From Paenibacillus mesophilus (lineage in GTDB: Bacteria; Bacillota; Bacilli; Paenibacillales; NBRC-103111): DNA of 64,000 nucleotides. The DNA is taken from assembly GCF_005938385.1 (NCBI RefSeq), contig NZ_VCRA01000013.1:172059-236058 (forward strand), given 5' to 3'. Below the pieces are notes generated by a model, which made no database searches, had not been told where the DNA came from, and was given only the letters and a program-made list of their open reading frames with translations. A program made the translations under genes and the position numbers. Shown here piece after piece: positions 25,074 through 33,218 of this stretch (the stretch's first letter is position 1; the number at the start of each line of letters is the position of its first letter).

Positions 25074-25754
25074 TCAGTAAGCATCCATTCGTACTGCGTT
25101 ATGAATAAGCAGCGTCGGTTCAACGGTTGCCTGCACCTGCTCCACGGTACAACCGGACGCCACCTCGCGCAGCAGCAGCCCGCTTGCGGTCACATCCATA
25201 ACGGCCTTATCCGTAATGATGCGGTGTACGACCTGTTGGCCGGTAAGGGGCAAGCTGCACCGGTTCAATATTTTGGGCTGGCCTTGCTTGGTCGTGTGCT
25301 CCATGACGACGATGACTCTTTTCGCCCCGTGGACGAGATCCATCGCCCCTCCCATCCCTTTGACCATGCGGCCCGGCACCATCCAATTGGCCAAGTCGCC
25401 GTCGCCGGACACTTCCATCCCGCCCAGAATGGCCAAATCGACATGTCCGCCGCGAATCATCGCGAACGATTCGCTGCTGTCGAAGAAAGCCGCTCCGGTT
25501 ATGGCGGTTACCGTTTCTTTACCGGCGTTGATCAGATCCGGATCGACCTCGTCCTCGGACGGATACGGGCCGATTCCGAGCAATCCGTTCTCGGATTGCA
25601 GCATGACGTTCATCCCTTGCGGAATGTAATTGGCAACTAGCGTCGGTATTCCGATACCGAGATTGACATAATAGCCGTCCATCAGCTCGCGGGCCGCGCG
25701 TTTGGCGATTTTTTCCCGCAGCGCCTGAATGGGATCGTGTCCGTTAGCGTTCAT
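25074..25754 (-). CDS. scoB: 3-oxoacid CoA-transferase subunit B
   Basis: 226 residues. The catalytic Glu that forms the CoA thioester is Glu55 in QSENGLLGIGP. The GGHVDLAILGGMEV and MVPGRMVKGMGGAMDLV segments are family hallmarks. Together with subunit A it moves CoA from succinyl-CoA or another acyl-CoA to acetoacetate. The start at 25754 is chosen because it follows the subunit A stop by 8 bases, with GAGGGGG inside the end of that gene; the longer frame is a read-in of subunit A sequence. Confidence 0.92.
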   Translation of the reverse strand: MNANGHDPIQALREKIAKRAARELMDGYYVNLGIGIPTLVANYIPQGMNVMLQSENGLLGIGPYPSEDEVDPDLINAGKETVTAITGAAFFDSSESFAMIRGGHVDLAILGGMEVSGDGDLANWMVPGRMVKGMGGAMDLVHGAKRVIVVMEHTTKQGQPKILNRCSLPLTGQQVVHRIITDKAVMDVTASGLLLREVASGCTVEQVQATVEPTLLIHNAVRMDAY

Positions 25755-25762
25755 TGAAGCGC

Positions 25763-26455
25763 TTACCCCCTCGTCGTCCGTTTTTCGATTCGTTTCTGCT
25801 GCGCGCCGACAACAATCTTTTGAACGTAGATGCCCGGTGTGTGGATCGAATCGGGCTCCAGATCGCCCACCTCGACCAACTGCTCCGCCTCGGCGATCGT
25901 CACGGTTCCCGCCGCCGCCATGACCGGATTGAAGTTTCGCGCTGTCTTCCGGTAAACGACATTGCCCATACGATCCGCCCTCCACCCGCGGATAAGGCTG
26001 AAGTCCGCCTTCAGCGCGGTTTCGAGCAGATAAGAGCGGCCGTTGAACTCCCGCACCTCCCGGCCTTCGCCTACAGGCGTACCGACTCCGGCAGGAGTGT
26101 AAAAGGCCGGAATACCCGCACCGCCGGCCCGAATCCGCTCGGCCAACGTTCCTTGGGGCACGAGCTCCACCTCAAGCTCGCCGGACAACAGCTGCCTCTC
26201 GAACTCCTTGTTCTCGCCGACGTAGGAGCCGATCATTTTCTTGATCTGCTTGCCGCGCAGCAACAGTCCCAATCCCCAATCGTCGACTCCGCAATTGTTG
26301 GAAATCACCGTCAAATCTTTCACGCCCGACTGCGCCAACGCCATAATCAAGTTTTCCGGAATGCCGACCAATCCGAACCCCCCGACCATGATGGTACATC
26401 CGTCCCGAATTTCCGACACCGCTTCGCCGAAGTCGGCGTAAACCGGCTTGCCCAT
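25763..26455 (-). CDS. scoA: 3-oxoacid CoA-transferase subunit A
   Basis: 230 residues. Family marks are DGCTIMVGGFGLVGIPENLI near the start, ISNNCGVDDWGLGLLL, the PQGTLAERIRAGGAGIPAFYTP segment and ADFSLIRGWRADRMGN. It is the first gene of the five-gene operon, 40 bp downstream of a consensus sigma-54 promoter. AAAAAAGGAGTG precedes the start. It forms a heteromer with subunit B, encoded right after it. Confidence 0.92.
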   Translation of the reverse strand: MGKPVYADFGEAVSEIRDGCTIMVGGFGLVGIPENLIMALAQSGVKDLTVISNNCGVDDWGLGLLLRGKQIKKMIGSYVGENKEFERQLLSGELEVELVPQGTLAERIRAGGAGIPAFYTPAGVGTPVGEGREVREFNGRSYLLETALKADFSLIRGWRADRMGNVVYRKTARNFNPVMAAAGTVTIAEAEQLVEVGDLEPDSIHTPGIYVQKIVVGAQQKRIEKRTTRG

Positions 26456-26494
26456 ACGATCACTCCTTTTTTCGAATGCTTCATGAAATGTATA

Positions 26495-26510
26495 AGCAAA
26501 AATTGTGCCA
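26495..26510 (-). promoter_or_regulatory. Sigma-54 promoter of the hydroxybutyrate operon
   Basis: Read on the minus strand, TGGCAC (26505-26510), 5 bases, TTGCT (26495-26499). This is a full match to the TGGCAC-N5-TTGCW consensus with the -24 GG and -12 GC at the right spacing. The first gene starts 40 bp downstream at 26455. The sigma-54 activator gene lies upstream, separated by the UDP-sugar pyrophosphorylase gene. Confidence 0.88.
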
Positions 26511-26555
26511 ATGATGAAAGCTTGCGGTTTTCCCCCGATGGCGGGCTATGTTAAG

Positions 26556-26610
26556 CTGCGGAAATGTCATGATTCCATAATATCGGAAGATTCATTCCGG
26601 AATTTTGGAA
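26556..26610 (-). promoter_or_regulatory. Candidate upstream activator sites
   Basis: Several TTCC/GGAA inverted pairs lie 50-100 bp upstream of the sigma-54 promoter: ggaaatgtcatgattcc (about 26561-26577), ttccataatatcggaa (26573-26588), attccggaat (26594-26603) and ttccggaattttggaa (26596-26610 region). The position suits an enhancer-binding protein. Which pair is used is not known. Confidence 0.45.
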
Positions 26611-26702
26611 AGTCTCCGGGAGAGGCGAGAACGAGTCGCACTCGTGCATGCTCGGGAGGGGTAACGCTCTTGACTAGTGCGGTCAGTTTAAATGTCCTTG
26701 CA

Positions 26703-26746
26703 AACAAAAAAACGCCCCCGCTTCATCGAATGATGAATAGGGACGT
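26703..26746 (-). terminator. Rho-independent terminator after the UDP-sugar pyrophosphorylase gene
   Basis: On the minus strand AACGTCCC, then TTCATC-loop-GATGAA, then GGGGGCGTT forms a long stem followed by seven T. It ends the sigma-54 activator/pyrophosphorylase transcript. Confidence 0.88.
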
Positions 26747-26773
26747 TCTTCGCCGCTTTGCGCTCATTATAGC

Positions 26774-28159
26774 TTAACCGAGAAGCGACTCGCAAACGCT
26801 CGGCGTCAAGCCTTCTCCGCCATAGCTGACCAACGGGGATATTTCGATATCGCGGCCCTTCAGCCGGTGCGCGGGCACCCCCGCTTGCTCCAGCCATCTC
26901 CGGTGCAGGTCGAACAGAAGTCGGCGGGCGCTCTCCGGGCTATCTTCGCCGTCTTTATTTTTGACCGGGGCGAACTCTTCCTCCCGGCGAATATTCAGCA
27001 CGGTCATCCGCTCGATGAGAGGGAAAAAGTCGAAAATAAACCGCTCGAATTTGTATGCGTTCGGCCGCTCCGGAACGACCGGCTCGCCTTCCACGTTAAC
27101 CGACTTGATCTTCTTGTGCGCCGCGTGATAAGCGATATCCGCCTCTGCATGCTCTTCCATAAAATCGGCGCGAAACAGATGAATCGAAAGGTTGCCCAAG
27201 CCGTAGACGAGCCGGCCGTTACGATCCGTTTCGACCATGAGCTCCTTCGGCACCTCCGTATATTCGACCACCGCCGGGCGGCCGTCGCGCAAGCATAGAA
27301 TGCCGACCTTCTCCTCGGGGTGCGACTTCTCCGCCACTTTAGTGGCAATCGGATGATTGTAGTGCGCGGCGATGCCTACAAACAGCGGATCGGCGATTTG
27401 GATCAAGGCATTATCGACATTGTAGTAAAAGACCCACTCGACGCCTCTTCGCCGCATGTCCGCCAAAGCGCCGGATTGCTTCGCCGATCGAAACGCGTCC
27501 CCGTTCCCGCTCGGAGCCATGGCGATTTCGTCCTTCGCCGAAAGGACGATGCGGCCGTCCGGATCGAGAGCGGGCAGCACATTTTGCCGGAAAAAGAAAA
27601 TGTCTTCCTTCGCATATCCGAAATATCCGGACGATTCAAAAAACTGTACGGTCTCCCGTTCGTTATCCGGACTCGTCATCACATACCACGGGATCGGCCG
27701 CCCCGCTCTCCGCGAAACATTCAGCAAGCGCTCGGCTTGCAGCTGGAACAACGATTTCCCGGACGGGAGCCCGATATCGTACGTTCCCTTCGGCCCCTCG
27801 TGCCCGAGACGGCTCCCTTGCCCTCCGGCCACGACAAACGCGCCGACTTTGCCTTGACGAAGCAGCTCCCAGCCTTTCCGGATGAAATGCTCCCGCTCCT
27901 GCTCGCCGAATGCAGCCGCGTCGTAAGCCTCGATCGGCGTTATCGCGCCGGATATCGCTTTGTCGGGATTCGCGGCTTCTCTCGCATGCCACGAAAGGCC
28001 GGCAATCGCGGCAAAATCGATCTGCTCGATTTGTCTAAGCAGCTTGGACTTCGACGATTCGGACAAAGTCTCGTAATAACGAAGCAAATGCTCTTGTCCG
28101 TACGAGCTTGCCAGTTGACTGAGTCGGTTATACAAATGATCCACGAATACCTCCGTCAT
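26774..28159 (-). CDS. UDP-N-acetylhexosamine/UDP-glucose pyrophosphorylase family protein
   Basis: 461 residues. The nucleotidyltransferase signature is GGQGSRLGHEGPKGTYDIG (112-130), with NVDNALIQIADP for metal and nucleotide binding and PNAYKFERFIFD towards the end. This is the UAP1/UDPGP family found in eukaryotes and some Firmicutes, distinct from the short bacterial GalU/GlmU type. It makes UDP-sugars from UTP and a sugar 1-phosphate; GlcNAc-1-phosphate is a likely substrate but not certain. Its ATG follows the stop of the sigma-54 activator directly (TAAATG), so the two are translationally coupled, an unusual pairing. Confidence 0.85.
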   Translation of the reverse strand: MTEVFVDHLYNRLSQLASSYGQEHLLRYYETLSESSKSKLLRQIEQIDFAAIAGLSWHAREAANPDKAISGAITPIEAYDAAAFGEQEREHFIRKGWELLRQGKVGAFVVAGGQGSRLGHEGPKGTYDIGLPSGKSLFQLQAERLLNVSRRAGRPIPWYVMTSPDNERETVQFFESSGYFGYAKEDIFFFRQNVLPALDPDGRIVLSAKDEIAMAPSGNGDAFRSAKQSGALADMRRRGVEWVFYYNVDNALIQIADPLFVGIAAHYNHPIATKVAEKSHPEEKVGILCLRDGRPAVVEYTEVPKELMVETDRNGRLVYGLGNLSIHLFRADFMEEHAEADIAYHAAHKKIKSVNVEGEPVVPERPNAYKFERFIFDFFPLIERMTVLNIRREEEFAPVKNKDGEDSPESARRLLFDLHRRWLEQAGVPAHRLKGRDIEISPLVSYGGEGLTPSVCESLLG

Positions 28160-29641
28160 TTACTCGTTATGAATATCGTACTGCTCGCACTTCTGGTACA
28201 AGCTGGATTTGCTCATTCCGAGCAGAACCGCCGCCTTCTGCTTGTCCCCTGCAGCCTCAGCAAGCGCTTCGCGCAGCAGCATCTTCTCATGCTCCGCCAT
28301 CCGTTCCTTCAAAGTTTGCCCCGTCGCCGGTCGTTCCGGCTTATCCCGCTGTCCCGCGCTATCGTCGCCGGCCTTCAACCGCCCGCCTCCGGCCGAAGCG
28401 GCATTCACCTCCGCAGGCAGCGCCGACCGGCCGATCGTCGTCCCCTCCATCATGTACAAGGCGCGCTCCACGACGTTGCGCATCTCGCGCACGTTGCCGG
28501 GCCATTCGTAGCCGGTCAGCAAAAGTTCGCACTCCGCGTCAAAGCCGGACGCGCGGATGCCGGTCTCCTTTGTCAGCTGCCGCAGCAGCGCTTCGAGAAG
28601 AATCGGAATGTCTTCCCTGCGCTCCCGCAGCGACGGTATGTTTAGGGGCACCACATGCAGGCGGTAATACAAGTCTTGGCGGAACTTGCCTTCCCGTACG
28701 AGCTGCCCCAAATCGACGTTCGTAGCCGCAATCACTCTCGCATCGACAGGCTCCGGGCGGTCTCCGCCGACAGGCTCGATCTCCTTCTCCTGCAGCACCC
28801 GGAGCAGCTTGACCTGCTGGGGGAGCGACAGCTCGCCGATCTCGTCCAAAAGAATCGTCCCTTTATGGGCAAGTGCAAACTTCCCTTTCTTGCCCGATCG
28901 TTTAGCCCCCGTAAACGAGCCTTCCTTGTAGCCGAACAGCTCGGATTCGAACAGCGTCTCCGGAATAGCCGCACAGTTGACGGCGACGAACGGACCGAAG
29001 CGTCGGTTGCTTTCCCGGTGGATCGCATGGGCGAACAGCTCCTTCCCCGTCCCGCTCTCGCCACTGATCAGGACGGTACTGTCGCTTTTGGCGACTTTAA
29101 TCGCGAGCGTCTTCAGCTTCTTGATCGATTCGCTTGCGCCGACGATATGCTCCAGTCCGTATTTGGCTCCTGTCGTCTCCCGGGCTTTGGCATCGTTATA
29201 GTGCAGATGGGATTGGATTTCCCGGTACTTCGAATTCATCTCGAACAGCCGGTCGATATGCTGGAACATGATTTTGCCGACGACGGCGATCAATTCCCCG
29301 TTATGCCAGATCGGGATGCGGCTCGCGATCATCCATTGCCCGCGAATTTGCTGAAGATCGGCGATTTCCGCCTTGCTCGTCTCCGCCACGATATGCAGAC
29401 GCGTATTCGGTATAATCTCGGTGACATGCTTGCCGATCATATCGGACATCTCTACTTGCAGGAAGGAGGCGTACGCCCGGCTTGCGGTCAGCACGATTCC
29501 TTGAGGATCGGCGATGACGATGCCTTCATAGGCGTTTTCGAGGGCGAATTGATACAGCGCCAGCTCTTTCTCGGCTTGGGCCGCTTTCGCTTCCGCCTGC
29601 CGGATCAGCCGGTGCACCCAGCGGCCTTTGGAAATTTTCAT
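28160..29641 (-). CDS. Sigma-54-dependent transcriptional activator with PAS sensor
   Basis: 493 residues. A PAS domain spans about 30-130 (ALENAYEGIVIADPQGIVL). The AAA+ domain has Walker A GESGTGKE (194-201), the sigma-54 loop as GSFTGA (241-246; the usual form is GAFTGA) and Walker B GTILLDEIGE (261-270), then RVIAATNVDL and the FRQDLYYRL sensor. A Fis-type helix-turn-helix ends the protein (AAVLLGMSKSSLYQKCEQY). There is no response-regulator receiver domain, so it senses a ligand or partner through PAS. The nearby consensus sigma-54 promoter makes it the likely activator of the hydroxybutyrate operon. Confidence 0.92.
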   Translation of the reverse strand: MKISKGRWVHRLIRQAEAKAAQAEKELALYQFALENAYEGIVIADPQGIVLTASRAYASFLQVEMSDMIGKHVTEIIPNTRLHIVAETSKAEIADLQQIRGQWMIASRIPIWHNGELIAVVGKIMFQHIDRLFEMNSKYREIQSHLHYNDAKARETTGAKYGLEHIVGASESIKKLKTLAIKVAKSDSTVLISGESGTGKELFAHAIHRESNRRFGPFVAVNCAAIPETLFESELFGYKEGSFTGAKRSGKKGKFALAHKGTILLDEIGELSLPQQVKLLRVLQEKEIEPVGGDRPEPVDARVIAATNVDLGQLVREGKFRQDLYYRLHVVPLNIPSLRERREDIPILLEALLRQLTKETGIRASGFDAECELLLTGYEWPGNVREMRNVVERALYMMEGTTIGRSALPAEVNAASAGGGRLKAGDDSAGQRDKPERPATGQTLKERMAEHEKMLLREALAEAAGDKQKAAVLLGMSKSSLYQKCEQYDIHNE

Positions 29642-29731
29642 ACTCGGTCACATCCCTGCTGATTGGCGTTTGCGAGCCATACATGAGCCGAAGGCTGCTT
29701 TCTCCATTGTATAACGATTCACTCTGTATCG

Positions 29732-29821
29732 GTAAGAAAAACCCGTCGGGAAAAATGCCCGGACGGTCATGCAAACCGAACGTTAGTGCGTTGGGAGAGT
29801 GGAGTTATTTCGTAGTGTCTT
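29732..29821. repeat. Degenerate dispersed repeat module (second copy)
   Basis: From gtaagaaaaacccgtcggga to the gtggagttattt edge this aligns with 21262-21345 and part of the sequence before the copy A palindrome. The A copy has an extra tandem-hairpin and 12-bp repeat block inserted here. No gene is seen. Confidence 0.4.
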
Positions 29822-30050
29822 CTACTCCCAAAGGCCCTTTCTTCATTAATGAACCAAATTTGTTTAATAGTAGACTTCTCTGCGCTATTTGGCTCCACTT
29901 CTCGGTAATTGGAGGAATAACAAACCTAGAGTAACTATTACTGAACTTAAGTTTGCTAATAGTAAAACTGGGTTCGTTATTCGCTGTATTCGACCACCTG
30001 ATGCGCAAATAGCGCATTAGAGTTCAGTATTAGAGAAGTTTGGTTCGTTC
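29822..30050. repeat. Nested palindromic intergenic element, copy B
   Basis: 229 bp, aligning end to end with 21501-21728. Conserved blocks include ctactccca, tgaaccaaa, tgcgctatttgg, the central palindrome actattactgaacttaag (29934-29951, completed by 29963), ttcgttattcgctg, attcg, aaatagcgca and agtttggttcgttc at the end. Differences are scattered over the whole length, which suggests an old copy. It lies between the sigma-54 activator and the aldo/keto reductase. Confidence 0.8.
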
Positions 30051-30093
30051 AAGCCTATTTCCAAAAAGGGTCACCCTTTCGCATAGTATTTAA

Positions 30094-30121
30094 AAAAGAC
30101 GCCGATCCCCAGCGCCTCTCT
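30094..30121 (-). terminator. Weak terminator after the aldo/keto reductase gene
   Basis: On the minus strand AGAGGCGC, a short loop and GGCGTCT followed by six T. The stem has a bulge, so the call is tentative. Confidence 0.4.
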
Positions 30122-30127
30122 TACCAA

Positions 30128-31126
30128 CTATTGACCCGTTTCCAAATAGAGCGCGGTCTCGCCGTCAAGCCGCAAATCCCCGGCCCTGCAGCTGTCCGTC
30201 AATTGCTCGGCCGTATGCGAGCCGATGATCGGGAATACGGGGAACGGCTGAGTGAACAAGTAGGCGAGCGCCACCGCCGAAGGCGTCTCATTCAATCGGG
30301 AAGCGACCTCCCGTACCCGATCGAGTCTGCCGAAGTTCGTATCGCTAAAGTATACTTTGCCTACAGACGACTGCTTGCGCTGATCCGCCTCGTCCCGCCC
30401 GTAACGGCCTCCGAAAAATCCGCCCGCCTGAGCCGAGAACGGAACAAGCGCCATGTCGGTCCGGGCATGGTACTGTCTCGTCTCTTCATCCAGCACGACG
30501 ATCGTCTTGTCCGACATGTTGTCCGTATTCGGCGCGGCGAGACTCCACATGATCTGGCTGGCGCAAAATCCCGGCTTGCCCTTCCCGGCCGCGATCCGCT
30601 GCACTTCCTCGATTCTCGGAAGCGTCCAGTTCGAGCAGGCGAAGTGGCGGATTTTGCCGGCTTCGGCCGCATCCAGCAGGACGTCGAGTATTTCTTCCGC
30701 CGGCACATTCGGGTCGTCCCGATGAAGCCAGTACAAGTCGATGCATTCCGTCTGCAGGTTGCGCAGGCTGCCGTGCAGGTCGTGCATTATATCGTCGCGG
30801 GTCAGGCGGAAGAAGTGCTCCTTCGTCGGACATGCTCCTTTCGTACCCACTACGATGCGGTTCCGGTTGCTTCTCTCCTTCATCCACTTGCCGATCGTCT
30901 TCTCGCTGATGCTCTTGATTTCGCAAGCCCAGTCCGCGTAATTGTGCGAAGAGTCGAGGAAATTCCCGCCGAGCTCCACGAACAAGTCCAGCAGCCGGAA
31001 CGATTCTTCTTCATTCAGTTTGCTTCCTATGGACGCGGTCCCCATACAGATGGAAGACGCGTTCAGCCCGGTATTCGGTATCGCCGCATATTTCAACGCT
31101 CCGGCCTCCTTCCGATTCAACTGCAT
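30128..31126 (-). CDS. Aldo/keto reductase
   Basis: 332 residues with the catalytic tetrad visible: Asp58 and Tyr63 in LDSSHNYADW, Lys96 in VVGTKGAC and His135 in YWLHRDD. The (alpha/beta)8 family uses NADPH to reduce carbonyls or oxidise sugars. PFSAQAGGFFGG and FPIIGSHTAEQL are the usual late motifs. It is close in look to the oxidoreductases of sugar clusters. It appears to be a single gene; the ABC exporter gene upstream on the same strand ends 40 bp before its start. Confidence 0.88.
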   Translation of the reverse strand: MQLNRKEAGALKYAAIPNTGLNASSICMGTASIGSKLNEEESFRLLDLFVELGGNFLDSSHNYADWACEIKSISEKTIGKWMKERSNRNRIVVGTKGACPTKEHFFRLTRDDIMHDLHGSLRNLQTECIDLYWLHRDDPNVPAEEILDVLLDAAEAGKIRHFACSNWTLPRIEEVQRIAAGKGKPGFCASQIMWSLAAPNTDNMSDKTIVVLDEETRQYHARTDMALVPFSAQAGGFFGGRYGRDEADQRKQSSVGKVYFSDTNFGRLDRVREVASRLNETPSAVALAYLFTQPFPVFPIIGSHTAEQLTDSCRAGDLRLDGETALYLETGQ

Positions 31127-31165
31127 ACGCCCATCATAGCAGACAAAATCTGGTTTGAGAACCGT

Positions 31166-32989
31166 TCAACGATTGCCGGAACCATGTTGTTTCGAATACA
31201 GCTCTTTATAGTAGCCGTTCCGCTCCATCAGGCTTTGGTGGCTGCCGCTTTCGATAATCTCTCCGTCCTTCATGGCATATATCGTATCGGCATTTATAAC
31301 CGTGGATAGCCTGTGAGCAATCATAACGATCGTTTTATCTCGGTCAATCTCATTGATCGATTGCTGAACCAGCTTCTCGCTTTCGTTGTCAAGCGCGCTC
31401 GTCGCCTCGTCCAGGATGAGCAGCGACGGATTTTTAAGAAACACGCGGGCAAGGGCGATGCGCTGCTTTTGGCCGCCCGACAGCTTAATCCCTCTTTCGC
31501 CGATTTCCGTATCGTAGCCGTTCTTAAGCGGTGAAATAAAATCGTGCGCATAAGCTTTGGTCGAAGCGGCGATCATTTCCTCGTCCGTCGCGTCCAGCTT
31601 CGCCATTTTGATATTGTCTTTGATGGAAGAGCTGAACAGGAAGCTTTCCTGCGTAACGATCCCCATATGATCCCGGAGGCTTGCCAGCGAATAGTCCTTA
31701 ATATTGACGCCGTCTATCCGGATTTCCCCTTCGTTCGCATCATACATCCGGATCAGCAGCTGCAGCAGGGTGCTTTTGCCGCCCCCGCTTTCGCCGACGA
31801 AAGCATACGTTTTCCCTTTCTCAATCGTAAACGATACGTTTTTAATGACGGGGCTATGTCCGTTGTATGAGAACGAAACGTCCCGGAACTCGATGCGATC
31901 CGCAAACCGCTTGAATTCCACCGCATTTTCTTTTTCTTGAATCGTAGACGGAACGCGGAGGAAATCGAATATTCGTTGCAAAGCGACCGTACCTTCCGTT
32001 ATGGCGGGAAAGGCTTGAACCAATGCGATGACCGGACTTCTCATTTTATCCACGTAGGCGAAAAACGCGATCAAGCTGCCGATCGTCAAGCTGTCGTCTA
32101 TAACGAAAAGACTGGCGATCAGAACGACAATGAAGGGGGTCATGTCGCTTAACACGTTCACGGAAGCCAACATGATCGCATTCAGCCTGGCATGCTTATC
32201 CGTCAATACCTCGTAACGGTTCAAATGCCGGTCTAGCTCTTCTTTGTCCCGCTTCTCCGATGCGAACAGCTTCGATATAAACGCGCCTTGGATTTTCTCG
32301 AAAATAAACCCGCTTAACACCGAGCGGTAATTCATCATGCTTCGCGTTGTCGTTTTAAACCTTTTGGACAGAACATGGGCCAACCCGAATTGAAAGCCTA
32401 CCAGCAAAACGGCCAGTACGGTTAGCTTGGCGTTTAACGTCGTCATGGCGGCGATGACGAACAGCAGCACGATCAGTTCAATCCAGACGTTCGCCATAAC
32501 CGCCGTCATAAAACCTCTTACTTTCTCGATATCGTCAAAAAAACGAGTCCCGATTTCACCGCTTTTATTGTCCGCGAAGTACTTTGCATCCAGGGAGTGC
32601 ACTTTTTGAAAAGCGTCTTTGCGAAGCGCTTTGATCGTATTGTTGTTGGCCCGATGCAGACAAAATTGTCGCACGTACTCCATCGGCGTCCGGATGAATA
32701 GGAACACGACAAGCATCGAGACGGCGATGAACAACAGCTGCTCCAATTTTTCCGTGCGGGTGAACGCTTCGTTCTGCAGCAAATGATCGAAAATGTATTT
32801 GATGATCAAAGGAACGGCGAGCGGGATCAGGAACCGGAACAAGCTCCCGACGAACGCCCATGCATACAGCTTCGTTTCCTTCCTCGCATAGGCCATAAAC
32901 GGCTTTAATACCGATGACGCCGACCCGGTGCGATGAGGTTCGGACCCTTGTTTGGATAACGCTTTAGGGAGCAGCAATTCGAGTTTCAT
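31166..32989 (-). CDS. ABC exporter, fused permease and ATPase
   Basis: 607 residues. The first 320 hold six membrane helices of the type I exporter fold. The ATPase has Walker A GESGGGKST (near residue 398), signature LSGGQKQR (near 501) and Walker B LLILDEATSALD (near 523). It probably works as a homodimer, exporting a lipid, drug or peptide. The start at 32989 is preferred because GGGGGAT precedes it. It is the last gene of a same-strand series that begins with a separate ABC ATPase at 37196 and includes a 39-residue membrane peptide just upstream. Confidence 0.88.
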   Translation of the reverse strand: MKLELLLPKALSKQGSEPHRTGSASSVLKPFMAYARKETKLYAWAFVGSLFRFLIPLAVPLIIKYIFDHLLQNEAFTRTEKLEQLLFIAVSMLVVFLFIRTPMEYVRQFCLHRANNNTIKALRKDAFQKVHSLDAKYFADNKSGEIGTRFFDDIEKVRGFMTAVMANVWIELIVLLFVIAAMTTLNAKLTVLAVLLVGFQFGLAHVLSKRFKTTTRSMMNYRSVLSGFIFEKIQGAFISKLFASEKRDKEELDRHLNRYEVLTDKHARLNAIMLASVNVLSDMTPFIVVLIASLFVIDDSLTIGSLIAFFAYVDKMRSPVIALVQAFPAITEGTVALQRIFDFLRVPSTIQEKENAVEFKRFADRIEFRDVSFSYNGHSPVIKNVSFTIEKGKTYAFVGESGGGKSTLLQLLIRMYDANEGEIRIDGVNIKDYSLASLRDHMGIVTQESFLFSSSIKDNIKMAKLDATDEEMIAASTKAYAHDFISPLKNGYDTEIGERGIKLSGGQKQRIALARVFLKNPSLLILDEATSALDNESEKLVQQSINEIDRDKTIVMIAHRLSTVINADTIYAMKDGEIIESGSHQSLMERNGYYKELYSKQHGSGNR

Positions 32990-33041
32990 TTTATCCCCCA
33001 TACAATACTTATGTAAGGTATAATGTAGACCGACTAACGTT

Positions 33042-33161
33042 CTATTCGGAACTTCCCCGGAACAATCTTTTGTCGATATAACCGATCAGAAGCGCTATAC
33101 CGATTATGGACACGACGATAACACACGTATACACGATGATTCGAGCTATAAACCTGAACAT
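33042..33161 (-). CDS. Small single-span membrane protein, 39 residues
   Basis: A short frame starts with ATG at 33161 after AGAGGAG (8 bases of spacing) and ends with TAG. The product begins MFRFIARIIVYTCVIVVSII and continues GIALLIGYIDKRLFRGSSE: a hydrophobic helix between basic ends, that is, a small membrane protein. It lies between a lipoprotein gene and an ABC exporter gene on the same strand with short gaps, so it is probably co-transcribed. It could be a subunit or regulator of either transporter. No family is recognised. Confidence 0.6.
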   Translation of the reverse strand: MFRFIARIIVYTCVIVVSIIGIALLIGYIDKRLFRGSSE

Positions 33162-33218
33162 TCGACTTGCTCCTCTATTTGGGTTCCAGCCGTTAACCGG
33201 CATTCGAATAGCAGCTGC

